Of a DNA stretch of 64,000 nt, positions 35,730-46,035 are shown piece by piece. A model generated the notes under the pieces. That model was not told where the DNA came from and made no database searches. It saw nothing but the letters and a program-made list of their open reading frames with translations. The DNA lies in contig NZ_KB899378.1 of the NCBI RefSeq assembly GCF_000378185.1, forward strand, positions 248,001-312,000. The letters run 5' to 3'. The stretch's first letter is position 1. Every line of letters starts with the position of its first letter. The translations under genes were made by a program, and so were the position numbers. Source of the DNA: Salinimonas chungwhensis DSM 16280 (GTDB taxonomy: Bacteria > Pseudomonadota > Gammaproteobacteria > Enterobacterales > Alteromonadaceae).

Positions 35730-37235
35730 TTACCAGTAAATATCGCCCTGCATACCCACTTTGCGTGTCCGCTCCATGACAGTAAGCAGGTTAGCTTCTT
35801 TTTCATTGGCCCATTGGGTAATTTTGCGCTTATCCTCAGGGTCAGTATCACTAATTAGCGTTTTTAGCATTTCCAGAGCTTTAAGCTCATCTATACCGGT
35901 TAAAATATCCAGCCAGGGCGCACGAAAAGCATGGCGCTCACCAGAAAACAAATCCGCCAGCAGGAAGCCGTTCCACAAGGTTTGGCGTAAAACCACTTCC
36001 ACCGCCAGATAATTAGCCGCAGCCATAGCCTGGGTCGGTGACATACTTTGCTGTACAGTCTGCCAGCTCTGGGACAACCAGCCCCTGGCATGTTCAGTAA
36101 CCGGCATCTGATACGTGGTCGACTCGTTCTGCCAGGGCTTTTCAGTGAGCAAACGGATGACCGACAACTTAATAGCGGTAGACTCGGTAGTATGCATCAG
36201 TGTGGCTGGATCGTAAGCATGCACTAAGCCCGCTTTACGGCCATGCAAGTAGCTTTGCAGCGAGCTATAGCGGCTCAGACATTTATTAAACAGGCTTTTT
36301 TTTGAGACCACCTGACGAAGGCTGCGCAAATCTTCCTGCCAGGCCCATTCAGGCATATAATTCATTAACTGTTTGTGCAAATCCAGCATCTGCCGGCACT
36401 GTAACACGGGCAAATACAGCGAGACCGCCTGCAACAACAGTCGGATACTGATAGCCACTTCATTCAGCATCTTAGAGGAATTTGTCTGCAGAAACAGATG
36501 TTCATGGGTCTGCCAGTGGGTCAGCGCCTGCTGGGCGGCGGCCATGAATGCAGCTTCTGTAGAAGCATCGCTGGGTAAGGCTAAAAACTCCGGTAGCGGG
36601 GTAATGTTGTTGGATACGCCATTAAGCAACTGATAGCCCTGCGCCGCTTTTGATACATCGCTTACCCGAACCGGCAAGATACTATTGATAATATCAGCGA
36701 TATCAAACAGCGGGGGTACTTCCCCTTCTTTCATTTCCAGTTCAATTTCATTAATGGAAGAGCGTTCTTTGCCAGTGAAAGCTTCGCCTTCATCCAACAC
36801 AATCTCAATTGTGCTGCCCTTATGAATAACGTTCAGCGCAGTGCGGGTAAAATGGGTGGAAAACTGGTGCTCTAACTTTCCATTAAGTTTCTCAGCCTCC
36901 AGCCCTTCCGGCCACACTTCTTTATCAAACAGGGTTAAATCGGGGGTCGCTTCTGATAATGGAATATCGTACTCGGCACGCTCGTGCAACCCACCGCGGA
37001 CTTCACCACGGGTTTTAAGAGTTTGCTCAAATACCCCATCATTTCCACGCACCCGAAAACCAATTTTGTGCTGCTGAAAATCATGCGCCTGCGTGTCGTA
37101 ATAATCGTTTTGCAGCTGCATGCGTTGCGGCGGCGAAACGTCCATCCCTAACTGTTTTAAAGCAGGAACGACCTTTTCCAGAAAGTCATCAAGTGTCAGT
37201 TGACGAGAGACAAATTTTAATTCGATTTCAGCCAT
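35730..37235 (-). CDS. ygiF: CYTH-CHAD inorganic triphosphatase (YgiF-like)
   Basis: A 501-residue protein. The N-terminal CYTH domain (1-205) starts with MAEIELKF, the ExExK metal-binding signature, and continues with NDYYDTQAHDF, GFRVRGNDGVFEQTLKTRG and the ELELEM strand. The C-terminal CHAD domain (about 220-495) is helical and histidine-rich. E. coli YgiF has the same architecture and hydrolyses triphosphate; it is shorter (433). The frame opens at 37286, but the ATG at 37235 fixes the CYTH motif at the N-terminus. It lies 31 bases upstream of the membrane HTH gene and is divergent from the YgiM-like gene. Confidence 0.88.
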   Translation of the reverse strand: MAEIELKFVSRQLTLDDFLEKVVPALKQLGMDVSPPQRMQLQNDYYDTQAHDFQQHKIGFRVRGNDGVFEQTLKTRGEVRGGLHERAEYDIPLSEATPDLTLFDKEVWPEGLEAEKLNGKLEHQFSTHFTRTALNVIHKGSTIEIVLDEGEAFTGKERSSINEIELEMKEGEVPPLFDIADIINSILPVRVSDVSKAAQGYQLLNGVSNNITPLPEFLALPSDASTEAAFMAAAQQALTHWQTHEHLFLQTNSSKMLNEVAISIRLLLQAVSLYLPVLQCRQMLDLHKQLMNYMPEWAWQEDLRSLRQVVSKKSLFNKCLSRYSSLQSYLHGRKAGLVHAYDPATLMHTTESTAIKLSVIRLLTEKPWQNESTTYQMPVTEHARGWLSQSWQTVQQSMSPTQAMAAANYLAVEVVLRQTLWNGFLLADLFSGERHAFRAPWLDILTGIDELKALEMLKTLISDTDPEDKRKITQWANEKEANLLTVMERTRKVGMQGDIYW

Positions 37236-37457
37236 TAAACGTGCGGGCAAGAAGAGTAAGATAGTGTCAGTCACCTTACCCGCCACAGGCCGTTATAGCA
37301 ATGGATTGTCGCTGTTTTTATGAAATTCCGCTTAACCTTGATGCGCAGGCGCGTTAAAGTAACAAGTCGATGGTCCGGGGTAAGCGGCACGATGCTTGCC
37401 TTTAATTTTCACAGTTTCTAACATCCTTTGTTGGATCAATACGTTTACGGATACTAT

Positions 37458-38063
37458 ATGTTTCGAATGTGGCTCGCGCCTGTAATGATCGCGTTCTCGT
37501 TTCAGGCTTTTGGCCTGCAGGATACTCCGGATATGGAGCCTTCCTCATCGCATTATGTTAAGGATGAACTTTACATTTTCATGCACTCTGGTGCCGGCAG
37601 GAACTACCGCATTTTGGGCAGTGTCGAGGCAGGTACGCCGGTAACGATTCTGGAAAATGATCGTGACGCTGAGTTTATGAAAATAAAAGAACATACGGAA
37701 AACCGCACCGGATGGGTGGAGAGCCGGTTTATCAGCAATGAAATGTCCCGGGCCGAAAAGCTACCGATTATCAGCCAGCGACTGGCAGACAGTCAGGCTA
37801 GTCTGCAGGGGTTACAGTCAGAAAATGGTCGTCTTAAGCAACAGCTTAGCAGTGCCAGAAATGAACTGAACGCCTTAAAAAGTGAGACTGAAACCCAGGC
37901 ACGTGAAATTAAGCAATTGACTGCGACGCTGGATAATCAGGAAAAAGATGAGATGGTAAAGTGGTTTACTCGCGGTGGTATGGTTGCTGGTGCGGGCGTT
38001 CTTTTAGGCGTGATTCTGACCTTTTTACCCAAAAAGCGCGGTCGCAAAAACGAATGGTTGTAG
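37458..38063 (+). CDS. TIGR04211 family SH3 domain protein (YgiM-like)
   Basis: A 201-residue protein. A signal sequence (about 1-19) is followed by a bacterial SH3 domain (about 33-93, VKDELYIFMHSGAGRNYRILGSVEAGTPV to TGWVESRFIS), a coiled coil (about 100-165), and one C-terminal membrane helix (about 172-190) with a basic end KKRGRKNEW. E. coli YgiM has the same order, and YgiM lies near YgiF there too. It is expected to be anchored in the inner membrane facing the periplasm, perhaps touching murein. I prefer the ATG at 37458 over a TTG at 37428 because it begins directly at the signal sequence. Confidence 0.85.
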   Translation: MFRMWLAPVMIAFSFQAFGLQDTPDMEPSSSHYVKDELYIFMHSGAGRNYRILGSVEAGTPVTILENDRDAEFMKIKEHTENRTGWVESRFISNEMSRAEKLPIISQRLADSQASLQGLQSENGRLKQQLSSARNELNALKSETETQAREIKQLTATLDNQEKDEMVKWFTRGGMVAGAGVLLGVILTFLPKKRGRKNEWL

Positions 38064-38121
38064 TTACATAGCCTTCGCTTTGCAGTGTTGCTTTTTGCAG
38101 ACATACTTTAATGTTCGACAT

Positions 38122-38150
38122 AAAAAAACCCGGCCTGAACCGGGTTTTTT
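38122..38150. terminator. Bidirectional terminator between the SH3 gene and putA
   Basis: AAAAAACCCGG pairs with CCGGGTTTTTT across a short loop. The A and T runs on each side make it work for both convergent genes; it lies 58 bases after the SH3 gene and 23 bases after the putA stop. Confidence 0.9.
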
Positions 38151-38173
38151 ACTATCTTTAAGTAAACGTCCTG

Positions 38174-41100
38174 TTAATCGTCCTTTTCTTCCAGCGTCAT
38201 TAGTGAGGTGTTACCACCTGAGGCGGTTGTATCAATACTAATCGCTTTTTCTGTCACCACCCGCTGAATCAGATTGTCATGATACTCTGATGTAATAACA
38301 GGGATGATAGGTCCGCTTTCTCTGGATGCCAGCATGGCAGAAATCTGTGCTGTTCGCTCAGTTTGAGAGTCCACAACCACACCTGCTAAATCTTCATCCA
38401 GAAGCAGTGCTCCCAGATGCTCTAGCTTAGCGACCTGTAACACGCCTTCAGGCGCGCCGGTGGCATTGAACTTCTTCTGAAACTCTTTTGCCTCTTCGTA
38501 GAACAGATCAGATACGACTGATACCACAACATTGCCTGTTGCCAGTGCGGTCACTATAGATAATGTCCAGTATTCAAAGGTAACGCCTTTGTCCGCAAAA
38601 CATACCAGAATGCCCCGAGGCTCAAGATACAACTTGTTAGATTCACCAGTGGGTCCTGGCAGCTCCTGTGGCTTCGCCATGCGCTTTTCAATCTGAATAA
38701 GCTGTTGACGGCTAGTGGCGAGCGTCCGGTTAAGGTCATCGGCAAGCTCATCAACAATGTCAACTTTAGCAATTTTTGCCAGCAATTGGCGAACCGAAGA
38801 TATACGGTCGTTAAGCTTGGTATGACGCCATTTTTCCTGCACTTCCAGGGCATTGTCCATCATCTTTGAAGCCTGGTCTGATGCGTTGTCATCACTGACA
38901 AGCTTCTCATCCAGTTGCTCCATATCAGAAACCCGTGAAGGTTTAGGCGTTGCCCGCTCCATCATTAAGCGAGGCAGATAGTTGGGTCCACCCGCTTTAG
39001 GACCTGTACCTGACAGTCCACGGCCACCGAAGGGTTGCACACCAACAATGGCACCAATCATGTTTCGGTTGATATATACGTTTCCGGCACGACTAAGTGC
39101 CGCAAGCTCATAGGCACGATCCTCGATGCGTGAGTGAATACCCATGGTCAGACCGTAACCGGTGCTATTGATCTTATCTACCACACCTTCAATTTCACTG
39201 CCCTTGAAACGGATAATATGAATAACCGGACCGAATGTTTCCTGCTCCAGTACATCAATACCTTCAATTTCATACAATGTTGGCGGATAGAAAGTGGCGT
39301 TCTCAGACCCTTCTGGTAATTCACACTGATGCAGAAGTTTGCCATGTTCTTTCATGTATTCTTCATGCTTTTGCAGGCTATCCAGTGCTTTTTGATCGAT
39401 AACCGGTCCAATATCAGTTTTCAGATACATGGGGTTACCAATGTCCAGCTCTTTCATTGCACCAATCAGCATATCTGTCAGATTGTCAGCAATGTCCTCC
39501 TGCACATAAAGCACACGTAGTGCAGAGCAGCGCTGACCTGCGCTCTGGAAGCCTGAATGAACAATGTCATCAACAACCTGTTCTGGCAATGCAGTAGAGT
39601 CTACAATCATGCAGTTCTGACCACCGGTTTCAGCAATCAATGGAACCTGCTCACCACCGCGCGATGCGAGGGTCTGGGAAATCATCGTACCGGTTTGAGT
39701 AGAACCAGTGAACATTACTGCTTTGATACGCTCATCCGGCAGTAGCGTTTCACCAACCCCTTTACCCGGGCAAATCAGTAACTGCAGCGCATCGTCGGGT
39801 AAACCGACTGAATGCATGATCTCAATACAGCGACGCGCAATAATACTGGTTTGCTCGGCCGGCTTGGCTATTACCGTGTTCCCGGTTACCAATGCAGCCG
39901 CTACCTGGCCGGTAAAGATAGCCAGTGGGAAATTCCATGGTGATATACACAGAACAACCCCACGCGGCACTAAGCGCTGATCTTCATCCAACTCACGGGC
40001 ACGGGCTGCGTAATACCGAAGAAAATCTACCGCTTCACGCACCTCGTCGATACCGTCCTGAGCAGTTTTACCCGCTTCGCGGATACAAATTGCAATCAAT
40101 TCGCCCATATGGCGTTCCAGCGCATAAGCAGTACGCTCTAGAATATCTGCACGCTCTTCTACCGAGCGCTTCGCCCAGGATTCAAATCCATCAGCCGTAA
40201 TATCCAACGCTTTTTTCATATCATCTTCGTTGGCGTATTTGTGATAACCAACAATGTCATCATGATTTGCCGGATTTCTGACTGCCGTTCCACCCTCTGG
40301 TATATCGCTTTCTTCCATGGAATAAAATTTATTCCACTTGTCAGTCTCGTGAGACAGCGCATTAACAGCAATATGATCAGTAAGATCCAGACCATGAGAG
40401 TTAAGCCGTTCATCACCATACAGTTCACGGGGTGGCTTTATCTGGGTGTTATAACGTGTCTTGAGACGCTGGGTTTTTTCAACCGGATCTTCCAGTAGCG
40501 ACTCTACAGGCTGTGACTCATCAACAATGGCATTAACAAATGAAGAGTTAGCCCCGTTTTCCAGTAGTCGACGTACCAGGTACGCCAGAAGGTCTTCATG
40601 ATCACCTACTGGTGCATAAACCCGGCACTGAATTTTATCTTCGGTAACAACCTGATCATAAAGGGTATCTCCCATGCCGTGCAGACACTGGAACTCGAAA
40701 CCCTCTTTGTCGTCACCGGCCAGTTCCAGAATTACTGACGCTGTATATGCGTTGTGCGTAGCGAATTGCGGATACAACGTATCGCGGTAATCCAATAAGC
40801 GGTTAGCACAGGCGTGATAGCATACATCGGTGGAGGATTTGCGGGTAAAGACCGGGAATGTATCCACACCTGCCTGTTGGCTCATTTTGATTTCAGTATC
40901 CCAGTAAGCACCCTTGACCAGGCGAACCATCATGGTGCGACCAGTGTCTTCAGTTAACTTACGCAACCAGTCGATAACGTGCAGACCACGCTTCTGATAC
41001 GCCTGTACGGCAACACCAAAACCTGTCCAGCCTTCCAGTTCCTCATCACGAAAAACTTCTTCAATGATATCCAATGATACATCAAGACGATCGGCTTCTT

Positions 41101-41977
41101 CGGCATCTACAGTCAGTTTAATATCGTATTCTTTAGCCATCAGACACAGCGATTTAAGCTGTGGCGGTATCTCTTTCATGATCCGGTCGCGTTGTAAAAA
41201 TTCAAACCGCGGATGCAATGCAGACAACTTAACTGAGATACCAGGGGATTTTTTCGGCCCGCGACCATCTCCCGCCTTGCCAATAACCTTAATCGCGTGG
41301 GCATAGGAATCGTAAAAACGGTCAGCGTCTTTCATAGTCCGGGCAGCTTCACCCAGCATGTCGTAAGAATAAACGTAACCCTTCTTCTCTTTTTCTTTCG
41401 CGCGCTCGACCGCATCTTCAATGGTTTCACCCATTACGAACTGTCGGCCCATGACGCGCATGGCAATATTCATAGAGCGGCGAATCACTGGCTCGCCCAG
41501 CCGACCCATGGTGCGCTTCAACAAACCGAATTGTTCACTCTTACGCTTGTCCGCATAGTTCACCATATTACCGGTAAGTAACAAGCCCCAGGCAGACGCG
41601 TTAACAAACAATGAGTCAGAATTGCCAAGATGAGGTGTCCATTTACCCTGGGATAATTTGTCCCGGATAAGTGTGTCCTGCGTTTCTTCATCCGGTACCC
41701 GAAGTAGGGCTTCAGCCAGACACATCAGCACCACACCTTCAGCGGTAGACAAAGAATATTCGTTTAACAGTGCATCCACACCGCCATGACCTTGCTGCTC
41801 ACGACGGATTTTAAGCACCATTTTACGGGCACGTTCCCAGGCGCGTGAGCGCGCACGAGGGTTTACTTCGGCAATTGGAAGAATTTGGTCAATAGCCACT
41901 GATTCGTCAATCCGGTAGTGGTCGCGAATGCGCTGGCGAATAGAAGATAGGGTATTTAAGTCTTCGTTAGTAAGCAT
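38174..41977 (-). CDS. putA: Bifunctional proline dehydrogenase / L-glutamate-5-semialdehyde dehydrogenase
   Basis: A 1267-residue enzyme oxidising proline to glutamate in two steps with substrate channelling. The proline dehydrogenase barrel lies at about 85-490 (KLSALHPRFEF, TVDAEEADRLD, MVRLVKGAYWDTEIK). The aldehyde dehydrogenase lies at about 560-1000 with catalytic cysteine in SAGQRCSALRV and LIAETGGQNCMIVD. A further ALDH-like C-terminal domain (about 1070-1260) is present. The ribbon-helix-helix DNA-binding domain of E. coli PutA is absent: the N-terminus begins with MLTNEDLNTLSSIRQRIRDHYR. So this is a catalytic-only form, and the gene needs another regulator. Confidence 0.95.
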   Translation of the reverse strand: MLTNEDLNTLSSIRQRIRDHYRIDESVAIDQILPIAEVNPRARSRAWERARKMVLKIRREQQGHGGVDALLNEYSLSTAEGVVLMCLAEALLRVPDEETQDTLIRDKLSQGKWTPHLGNSDSLFVNASAWGLLLTGNMVNYADKRKSEQFGLLKRTMGRLGEPVIRRSMNIAMRVMGRQFVMGETIEDAVERAKEKEKKGYVYSYDMLGEAARTMKDADRFYDSYAHAIKVIGKAGDGRGPKKSPGISVKLSALHPRFEFLQRDRIMKEIPPQLKSLCLMAKEYDIKLTVDAEEADRLDVSLDIIEEVFRDEELEGWTGFGVAVQAYQKRGLHVIDWLRKLTEDTGRTMMVRLVKGAYWDTEIKMSQQAGVDTFPVFTRKSSTDVCYHACANRLLDYRDTLYPQFATHNAYTASVILELAGDDKEGFEFQCLHGMGDTLYDQVVTEDKIQCRVYAPVGDHEDLLAYLVRRLLENGANSSFVNAIVDESQPVESLLEDPVEKTQRLKTRYNTQIKPPRELYGDERLNSHGLDLTDHIAVNALSHETDKWNKFYSMEESDIPEGGTAVRNPANHDDIVGYHKYANEDDMKKALDITADGFESWAKRSVEERADILERTAYALERHMGELIAICIREAGKTAQDGIDEVREAVDFLRYYAARARELDEDQRLVPRGVVLCISPWNFPLAIFTGQVAAALVTGNTVIAKPAEQTSIIARRCIEIMHSVGLPDDALQLLICPGKGVGETLLPDERIKAVMFTGSTQTGTMISQTLASRGGEQVPLIAETGGQNCMIVDSTALPEQVVDDIVHSGFQSAGQRCSALRVLYVQEDIADNLTDMLIGAMKELDIGNPMYLKTDIGPVIDQKALDSLQKHEEYMKEHGKLLHQCELPEGSENATFYPPTLYEIEGIDVLEQETFGPVIHIIRFKGSEIEGVVDKINSTGYGLTMGIHSRIEDRAYELAALSRAGNVYINRNMIGAIVGVQPFGGRGLSGTGPKAGGPNYLPRLMMERATPKPSRVSDMEQLDEKLVSDDNASDQASKMMDNALEVQEKWRHTKLNDRISSVRQLLAKIAKVDIVDELADDLNRTLATSRQQLIQIEKRMAKPQELPGPTGESNKLYLEPRGILVCFADKGVTFEYWTLSIVTALATGNVVVSVVSDLFYEEAKEFQKKFNATGAPEGVLQVAKLEHLGALLLDEDLAGVVVDSQTERTAQISAMLASRESGPIIPVITSEYHDNLIQRVVTEKAISIDTTASGGNTSLMTLEEKDD

Positions 41978-42676
41978 TGCTCGCCTTATTAGTAATAATG
42001 TTTAAAATTACAGCGTGTTCGCAAAGCACACCCTTCGATAAATTGCATACAATGCAAGCGAAATCGAATACGTCCACTTTTTGATCGCTTGTTGCCCTTT
42101 TAACTCTTGTAGTGAGGTAAGAGATCAGCTTCAGGGCGCCATTTTGTGGATACTAGCATAAAAGAATTAGCTGGCAGGATCAGTTACAGAAAAGGAATGG
42201 ATGGCAGATTCCGGGTAAACCTTATACACATGAGTAACTTTTAGTTACCACCTAATTGATACATCATAAGGTTGTTTCTGATCCGTATGTCCAGGACTTT
42301 TTTCCGTCCATCAGCAAATACATACATGACTATTTTACTTCCTCAGACTAAGCTGCTTACCAAAATCTGATGAAAGTCCCGTTAACAAAGCTATTATTTT
42401 TGTAAAAATGACACTGTGGGATGATCCAAAAGGATGTGTTTTCTTACTATCTCTGCTTGTTTCACCTTGCGACGGGCTAACCATAATTCAGGCTCAATCA
42501 CTGTATTAACTTTTAGATAGAATTTTTTATCCTTAATAGCATTTTCACCATTAGTATTGGTATCGCAGCGTTGCCCATGTAAACTGAACTAATGAGAGTA
42601 TATTCATGGCTCAGTGGAGCGCCTTTTGGCATAGTCATGATATAAAATTGCGCTGGTAACTGGGCAGGTAATCGCT
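41978..42676. other. putA-ftsB divergent intergenic region (699 bases)
   Basis: No gene is supported here; the open frame at 42513-42884 on the minus strand is the shadow of ftsB. The putA start has an AAGGCGAG ribosome binding site. A 15-base palindrome lies at 42234-42248. Enolase, which often precedes ftsB, is not here. I see no tRNA or clear small RNA. Confidence 0.55.
42234..42248. promoter_or_regulatory. Palindrome in the putA-ftsB intergenic region
   Basis: GTAACTTTTAGTTAC is a perfect inverted repeat with 6-base arms and a TTT centre. It is a candidate operator for putA, which in this genome cannot repress itself. The regulator is unknown. Confidence 0.4.
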
Positions 42677-42967
42677 GTGTTGAAACAAAAATGGGTGCCA
42701 TTGGTTTTGCTGGTACTGCTTGGTCTGCTGCAGTATCGCTTATGGCTAGGCAAAAACAGTATTCCGGATTATGTGGCACTGAAAAAAGATGTGCAGCGTC
42801 AGTCTTTGCAAAATGCCAATCTGGCCCAGCGAAATGCCCTTTTACAGGCAGATATTGACGATCTAAAAATTGGTCTGGAGGCAATTGAGGAGCGGGCCCG
42901 GAACGAACTTGGCCTTATCAAACGTGGCGAAACGTTTTATCGCATTTTACCGTCTGAACAGCAGTAA
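42677..42967 (+). CDS. ftsB: Cell division protein FtsB
   Basis: A 96-residue bitopic inner-membrane protein of the divisome, where it forms the FtsQ-FtsL-FtsB complex. One membrane helix (about 7-22) is followed by a periplasmic coiled coil (about 30-72, [26 protein letters not shown] in heptads) and the conserved [20 protein letters not shown] segment. The start is GTG at 42677, with an AGG a few bases before it; the following TTG is an alternative. It is the first gene of the ftsB-ispD-ispF-truD-surE-pcm chain, with two bases before ispD. Confidence 0.93.
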   Translation: MLKQKWVPLVLLVLLGLLQYRLWLGKNSIPDYVALKKDVQRQSLQNANLAQRNALLQADIDDLKIGLEAIEERARNELGLIKRGETFYRILPSEQQ

Positions 42968-42969
42968 CT

Positions 42970-43674
42970 ATGAAGCAACCATACATTTACGCGGTTGTGC
43001 CGGCGGCCGGCATCGGCAGCCGCATGCAGGCAGACCGGCCAAAACAGTATTTATCCATAAACGGCAAAACAATCCTTGAACATACGCTGGACACGCTGAT
43101 AACGCACCCGCGTGTTTGTCAGGTCATTGTCGCAATCAGCGCTGAGGATACCTATTTTTCAAATTTGCCGGTTAGCGATGCAGACTGGCTGACCATGGTT
43201 ACCGGTGGCAATGATCGCGCCCAGTCAGTGCTAAATGGTTTGCTGTCTCTGCCTGCAGATAGCTGGGTTTTGGTCCACGATGCGGCCAGACCTTGCCTGA
43301 CCCATGGTGATATCGATCGCTTGCTGGCAGTGATGAATAATAAAGCTGTAGATGGCGGCATTCTGGCCAGCCCGGTGCGCGATACGATGAAACGGGCCGC
43401 TGCTGTCAGTGCCACCACAATCACGGTCAAACACACAGAGTGCAGAGAAAATCTGTGGCATGCACTGACCCCGCAGTTGTTTAACACTGGTCTGTTGCGA
43501 CAGGCACTGGAGGATGGTTTGCGTAACAAGCTTGCCATTACCGATGAGGCATCCGCCATGGAAGCCCAGGGTTATACGGTGGAACTGGTTGAGGGCAATC
43601 CGGCCAATATAAAAATCACCCGGCCTGCAGATTTGCCGCTGGCCACATTTTACTTAACTAACAACACTCTTTAA
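42970..43674 (+). CDS. ispD: 2-C-methyl-D-erythritol 4-phosphate cytidylyltransferase
   Basis: A 234-residue enzyme of the MEP isoprenoid pathway, joining CTP and methylerythritol phosphate. The N-terminal nucleotide-binding motif [19 protein letters not shown] is intact, as are [10 protein letters not shown] and the later [11 protein letters not shown] segment. Length matches E. coli IspD (236). It lies between ftsB and ispF, the usual order, and its product feeds IspE and then IspF, the next gene in this operon. Confidence 0.96.
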   Translation: MKQPYIYAVVPAAGIGSRMQADRPKQYLSINGKTILEHTLDTLITHPRVCQVIVAISAEDTYFSNLPVSDADWLTMVTGGNDRAQSVLNGLLSLPADSWVLVHDAARPCLTHGDIDRLLAVMNNKAVDGGILASPVRDTMKRAAAVSATTITVKHTECRENLWHALTPQLFNTGLLRQALEDGLRNKLAITDEASAMEAQGYTVELVEGNPANIKITRPADLPLATFYLTNNTL

Positions 43675-43693
43675 AACGATAAAAGGTAGCATT

Positions 43694-44173
43694 ATGCGAA
43701 TTGGTCATGGTTTTGATGTTCATAAATTTGGCGGCCCGGGCCCGATTGTGCTGGGCGGTGTCACCATAGAGCATGATCAGGGCCTGGTGGCACATTCTGA
43801 TGGTGATGTATTAATCCATGCGCTGTGCGATGCAATCCTTGGCGCCGCCGCACTGGGCGATATCGGCAAACACTTTCCTGACACTGATGATGCTTATGCG
43901 GGCGCCGATAGCCGCCGACTGCTTCGGCACGTAATCAGCGAGGTAGCCCAAAAGGGCTATAAAATCGGTAATGCTGATATGACCATTGTCGCTCAGACCC
44001 CTAAAATGGCTCCGCATATTGAAGCCATGCGAACAGCAATTGCGCAGGATTGTCAGGTCGCCACAGATGCTATCAACGTTAAAGCAACAACCACCGAGAA
44101 ACTGGGTTTTACCGGTCGCAAAGAAGGCATCGCAGCCCATGCCGTGACGCTTTTGATTAGAGCAGACGCATAA
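43694..44173 (+). CDS. ispF: 2-C-methyl-D-erythritol 2,4-cyclodiphosphate synthase
   Basis: A 159-residue homotrimeric MEP-pathway enzyme. [13 protein letters not shown] carries the metal-binding Asp and His; [32 protein letters not shown] holds the third ligand; [20 protein letters not shown] is the C-terminal signature. AAAAGGTAG precedes the ATG. Its last base is the first base of truD, so the two are translationally coupled. Confidence 0.97.
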   Translation: MRIGHGFDVHKFGGPGPIVLGGVTIEHDQGLVAHSDGDVLIHALCDAILGAAALGDIGKHFPDTDDAYAGADSRRLLRHVISEVAQKGYKIGNADMTIVAQTPKMAPHIEAMRTAIAQDCQVATDAINVKATTTEKLGFTGRKEGIAAHAVTLLIRADA

Positions 44174-45225
44174 TGCAGTTATCTTCTTCTGACTGGCGTT
44201 ATTTTTATGGAAAACCTGTAGCAGCGGCGGCCTTTAAACAACATCCTGAGGACTTTGTGGTTATTGAGGATCTGGGCTATCCCTTAACCGGTGAGGGTGA
44301 GCATCAGTTTATACTGGTAGAAAAGGTTAACGCCAATACCGCCTTTGTTGCTGAAGAGTTGGCCAAATTTACTAATTTGCCCCTGCGTGCAGTGACCTAT
44401 GCCGGACGCAAGGATAAATATGCCCTTACCCGTCAATGGTATGGCCTGCATGCGCCGGGCCAGGCAGATTTTGATTTTGACGGATTTGCTGTACCCGGGG
44501 TACGTATTCTTAATCAAACCCGCCATAATAAGAAACTGAAAACCGGCCAGTTAAAAGGTAATCGCTTTACTGTTACATTGCGAAATGTGACAGAGATGTC
44601 CGCGTTAACTACACGTTTAGCCATGATTGAAACCAATGGGTTACCTAACTATTTTGGTGAACAGCGTTTTGGCTCTGTACGACTGACCGAAAACGGGGAG
44701 CGCCTGGAAGGCGGCAATCTCGCTCTGGCCACGAAAATGATTGCAGGTGAAACGATCCGCAATCGTAACAAACGCTCCATGGCGTTGTCTGCGCTACGCA
44801 GTCATCTGTTTAACAGCCAGCTTAGTGAGCGCATTGCGCAGGGGGTGTTTGATACTGTGCTGCCCGGTGATGCACTTATATTGAAAGGTTCGAACAGCTT
44901 TTTTATTAATGATGGTGACGATAACACAGTGCAGCAGCGTTATATCGATAAAGATCTGAGCCCGTCAGCAGCGATGTGGGGCGCTGGTACGCCTCCTTCT
45001 AAAGCCGCAGCGCTGGAACTTGAAACCAGGGTAGCTTCAGCATTTGCGCCGGTTGCTGATTTTCTTGCTCAGGCAGGCCTGAAACAAGAGCGCCGCAGCA
45101 TAAAAATCTGGCCGGAAAATCTTGAATGGGAACAGCAAGGTGATACATTGACCCTTTGCTTTTCGCTGCCCAGCGGATGCTTTGCAACATCGGTTTTGCG
45201 CGAATGCGTTTCTACCCATCAATAA
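44173..45225 (+). CDS. truD: tRNA pseudouridine(13) synthase
   Basis: A 350-residue enzyme forming pseudouridine at position 13 of tRNA-Glu. The catalytic aspartate is in YAGRKDKYALTRQWYGL (near residue 81). NYFGEQRFG and the TruD-specific insertion domain follow (about 150-310). Length matches E. coli TruD (349). The ATG overlaps the ispF stop by one base (TAATG). The surE start lies 25 bases after its stop, and a longer surE frame overlapping truD is not needed. Confidence 0.95.
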   Translation: MQLSSSDWRYFYGKPVAAAAFKQHPEDFVVIEDLGYPLTGEGEHQFILVEKVNANTAFVAEELAKFTNLPLRAVTYAGRKDKYALTRQWYGLHAPGQADFDFDGFAVPGVRILNQTRHNKKLKTGQLKGNRFTVTLRNVTEMSALTTRLAMIETNGLPNYFGEQRFGSVRLTENGERLEGGNLALATKMIAGETIRNRNKRSMALSALRSHLFNSQLSERIAQGVFDTVLPGDALILKGSNSFFINDGDDNTVQQRYIDKDLSPSAAMWGAGTPPSKAAALELETRVASAFAPVADFLAQAGLKQERRSIKIWPENLEWEQQGDTLTLCFSLPSGCFATSVLRECVSTHQ

Positions 45226-45250
45226 AACGAAGACCGACCCGGGAGTCATA

Positions 45251-45997
45251 ATGAAAATTCTTTTGAGTAACGATGACAGTGTGTTTGCCAAAGGCATTAA
45301 TGTACTGTTTAACGCGTTAAGTGAAAAACACGATGTCACCGTCATAGCCCCGGATCGCAACTGTTCGGGTGCCAGCAATGCATTGTCGTTGCACCAGCCA
45401 TTGCGGGTTCAACAACTGGATAATGGCTTTTATTCGGTAAACGGCACGCCGTCTGATTGTGTCCATGTGGGTGTCAACAGCTTTATGCAGGAGGAACCTG
45501 AACTGGTGGTTTCTGGCATCAACCACGGTGCTAACCTTGGCGATGATGTGATTTATTCTGGCACCGTTGCTGCTGCCACCGAAGGCCGTTATATGGGGCT
45601 ACCCGCTATTGCGGTATCACTGACCAGTCATGAGGGTAATCATTTTGAGACCGCAGCGCAGGTAGTGTTGGATATTATTGAGAAACTAAAAAAGCATCCA
45701 TTGAATACCAACCAAATTCTTAATATTAATGTTCCGGACATACCTTATGCCTCTCTTGAGGGCATTAAGGTTACCCGGCAGGGCCGCAGACACCGTGCAG
45801 AAGGTATGGTTAAAACCCAGGATCCGTTCGGTCGGACAATTTTCTGGTATGGCCCGGCCGGTGCGGAACAGGATGCATCAGAAGGCACGGACTTTCATGC
45901 CATCGCCAATAATTTCTGCTCTGTGACACCGCTGGATGTCGATATGACCGCTCATGACAGCCTGAGCGATATGAAAACATGGCTGGATAACGAATAA
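45251..45997 (+). CDS. surE: 5'/3'-nucleotidase SurE
   Basis: A 248-residue metal-dependent phosphatase acting on nucleoside monophosphates and short polyphosphate. [16 protein letters not shown] opens the protein: metal ligands Asp8 and Asp9 are kept, but the usual glycine of NDDG is serine here. [25 protein letters not shown] and [27 protein letters not shown] are typical. The start is the ATG at 45251 with GGGAG before it. It lies in the truD-surE-pcm order shared with E. coli and is thought to help survival in stationary phase. Confidence 0.95.
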   Translation: MKILLSNDDSVFAKGINVLFNALSEKHDVTVIAPDRNCSGASNALSLHQPLRVQQLDNGFYSVNGTPSDCVHVGVNSFMQEEPELVVSGINHGANLGDDVIYSGTVAAATEGRYMGLPAIAVSLTSHEGNHFETAAQVVLDIIEKLKKHPLNTNQILNINVPDIPYASLEGIKVTRQGRRHRAEGMVKTQDPFGRTIFWYGPAGAEQDASEGTDFHAIANNFCSVTPLDVDMTAHDSLSDMKTWLDNE

Positions 45998-46035
45998 CTA
46001 CAACGGGCTTTTTTCGTCAGGAAACGAATACTGCA

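Noticed and set aside
42513..42884. 123-residue minus-strand frame near ftsB
   Set aside because: It overlaps ftsB on the other strand and has no recognisable features.
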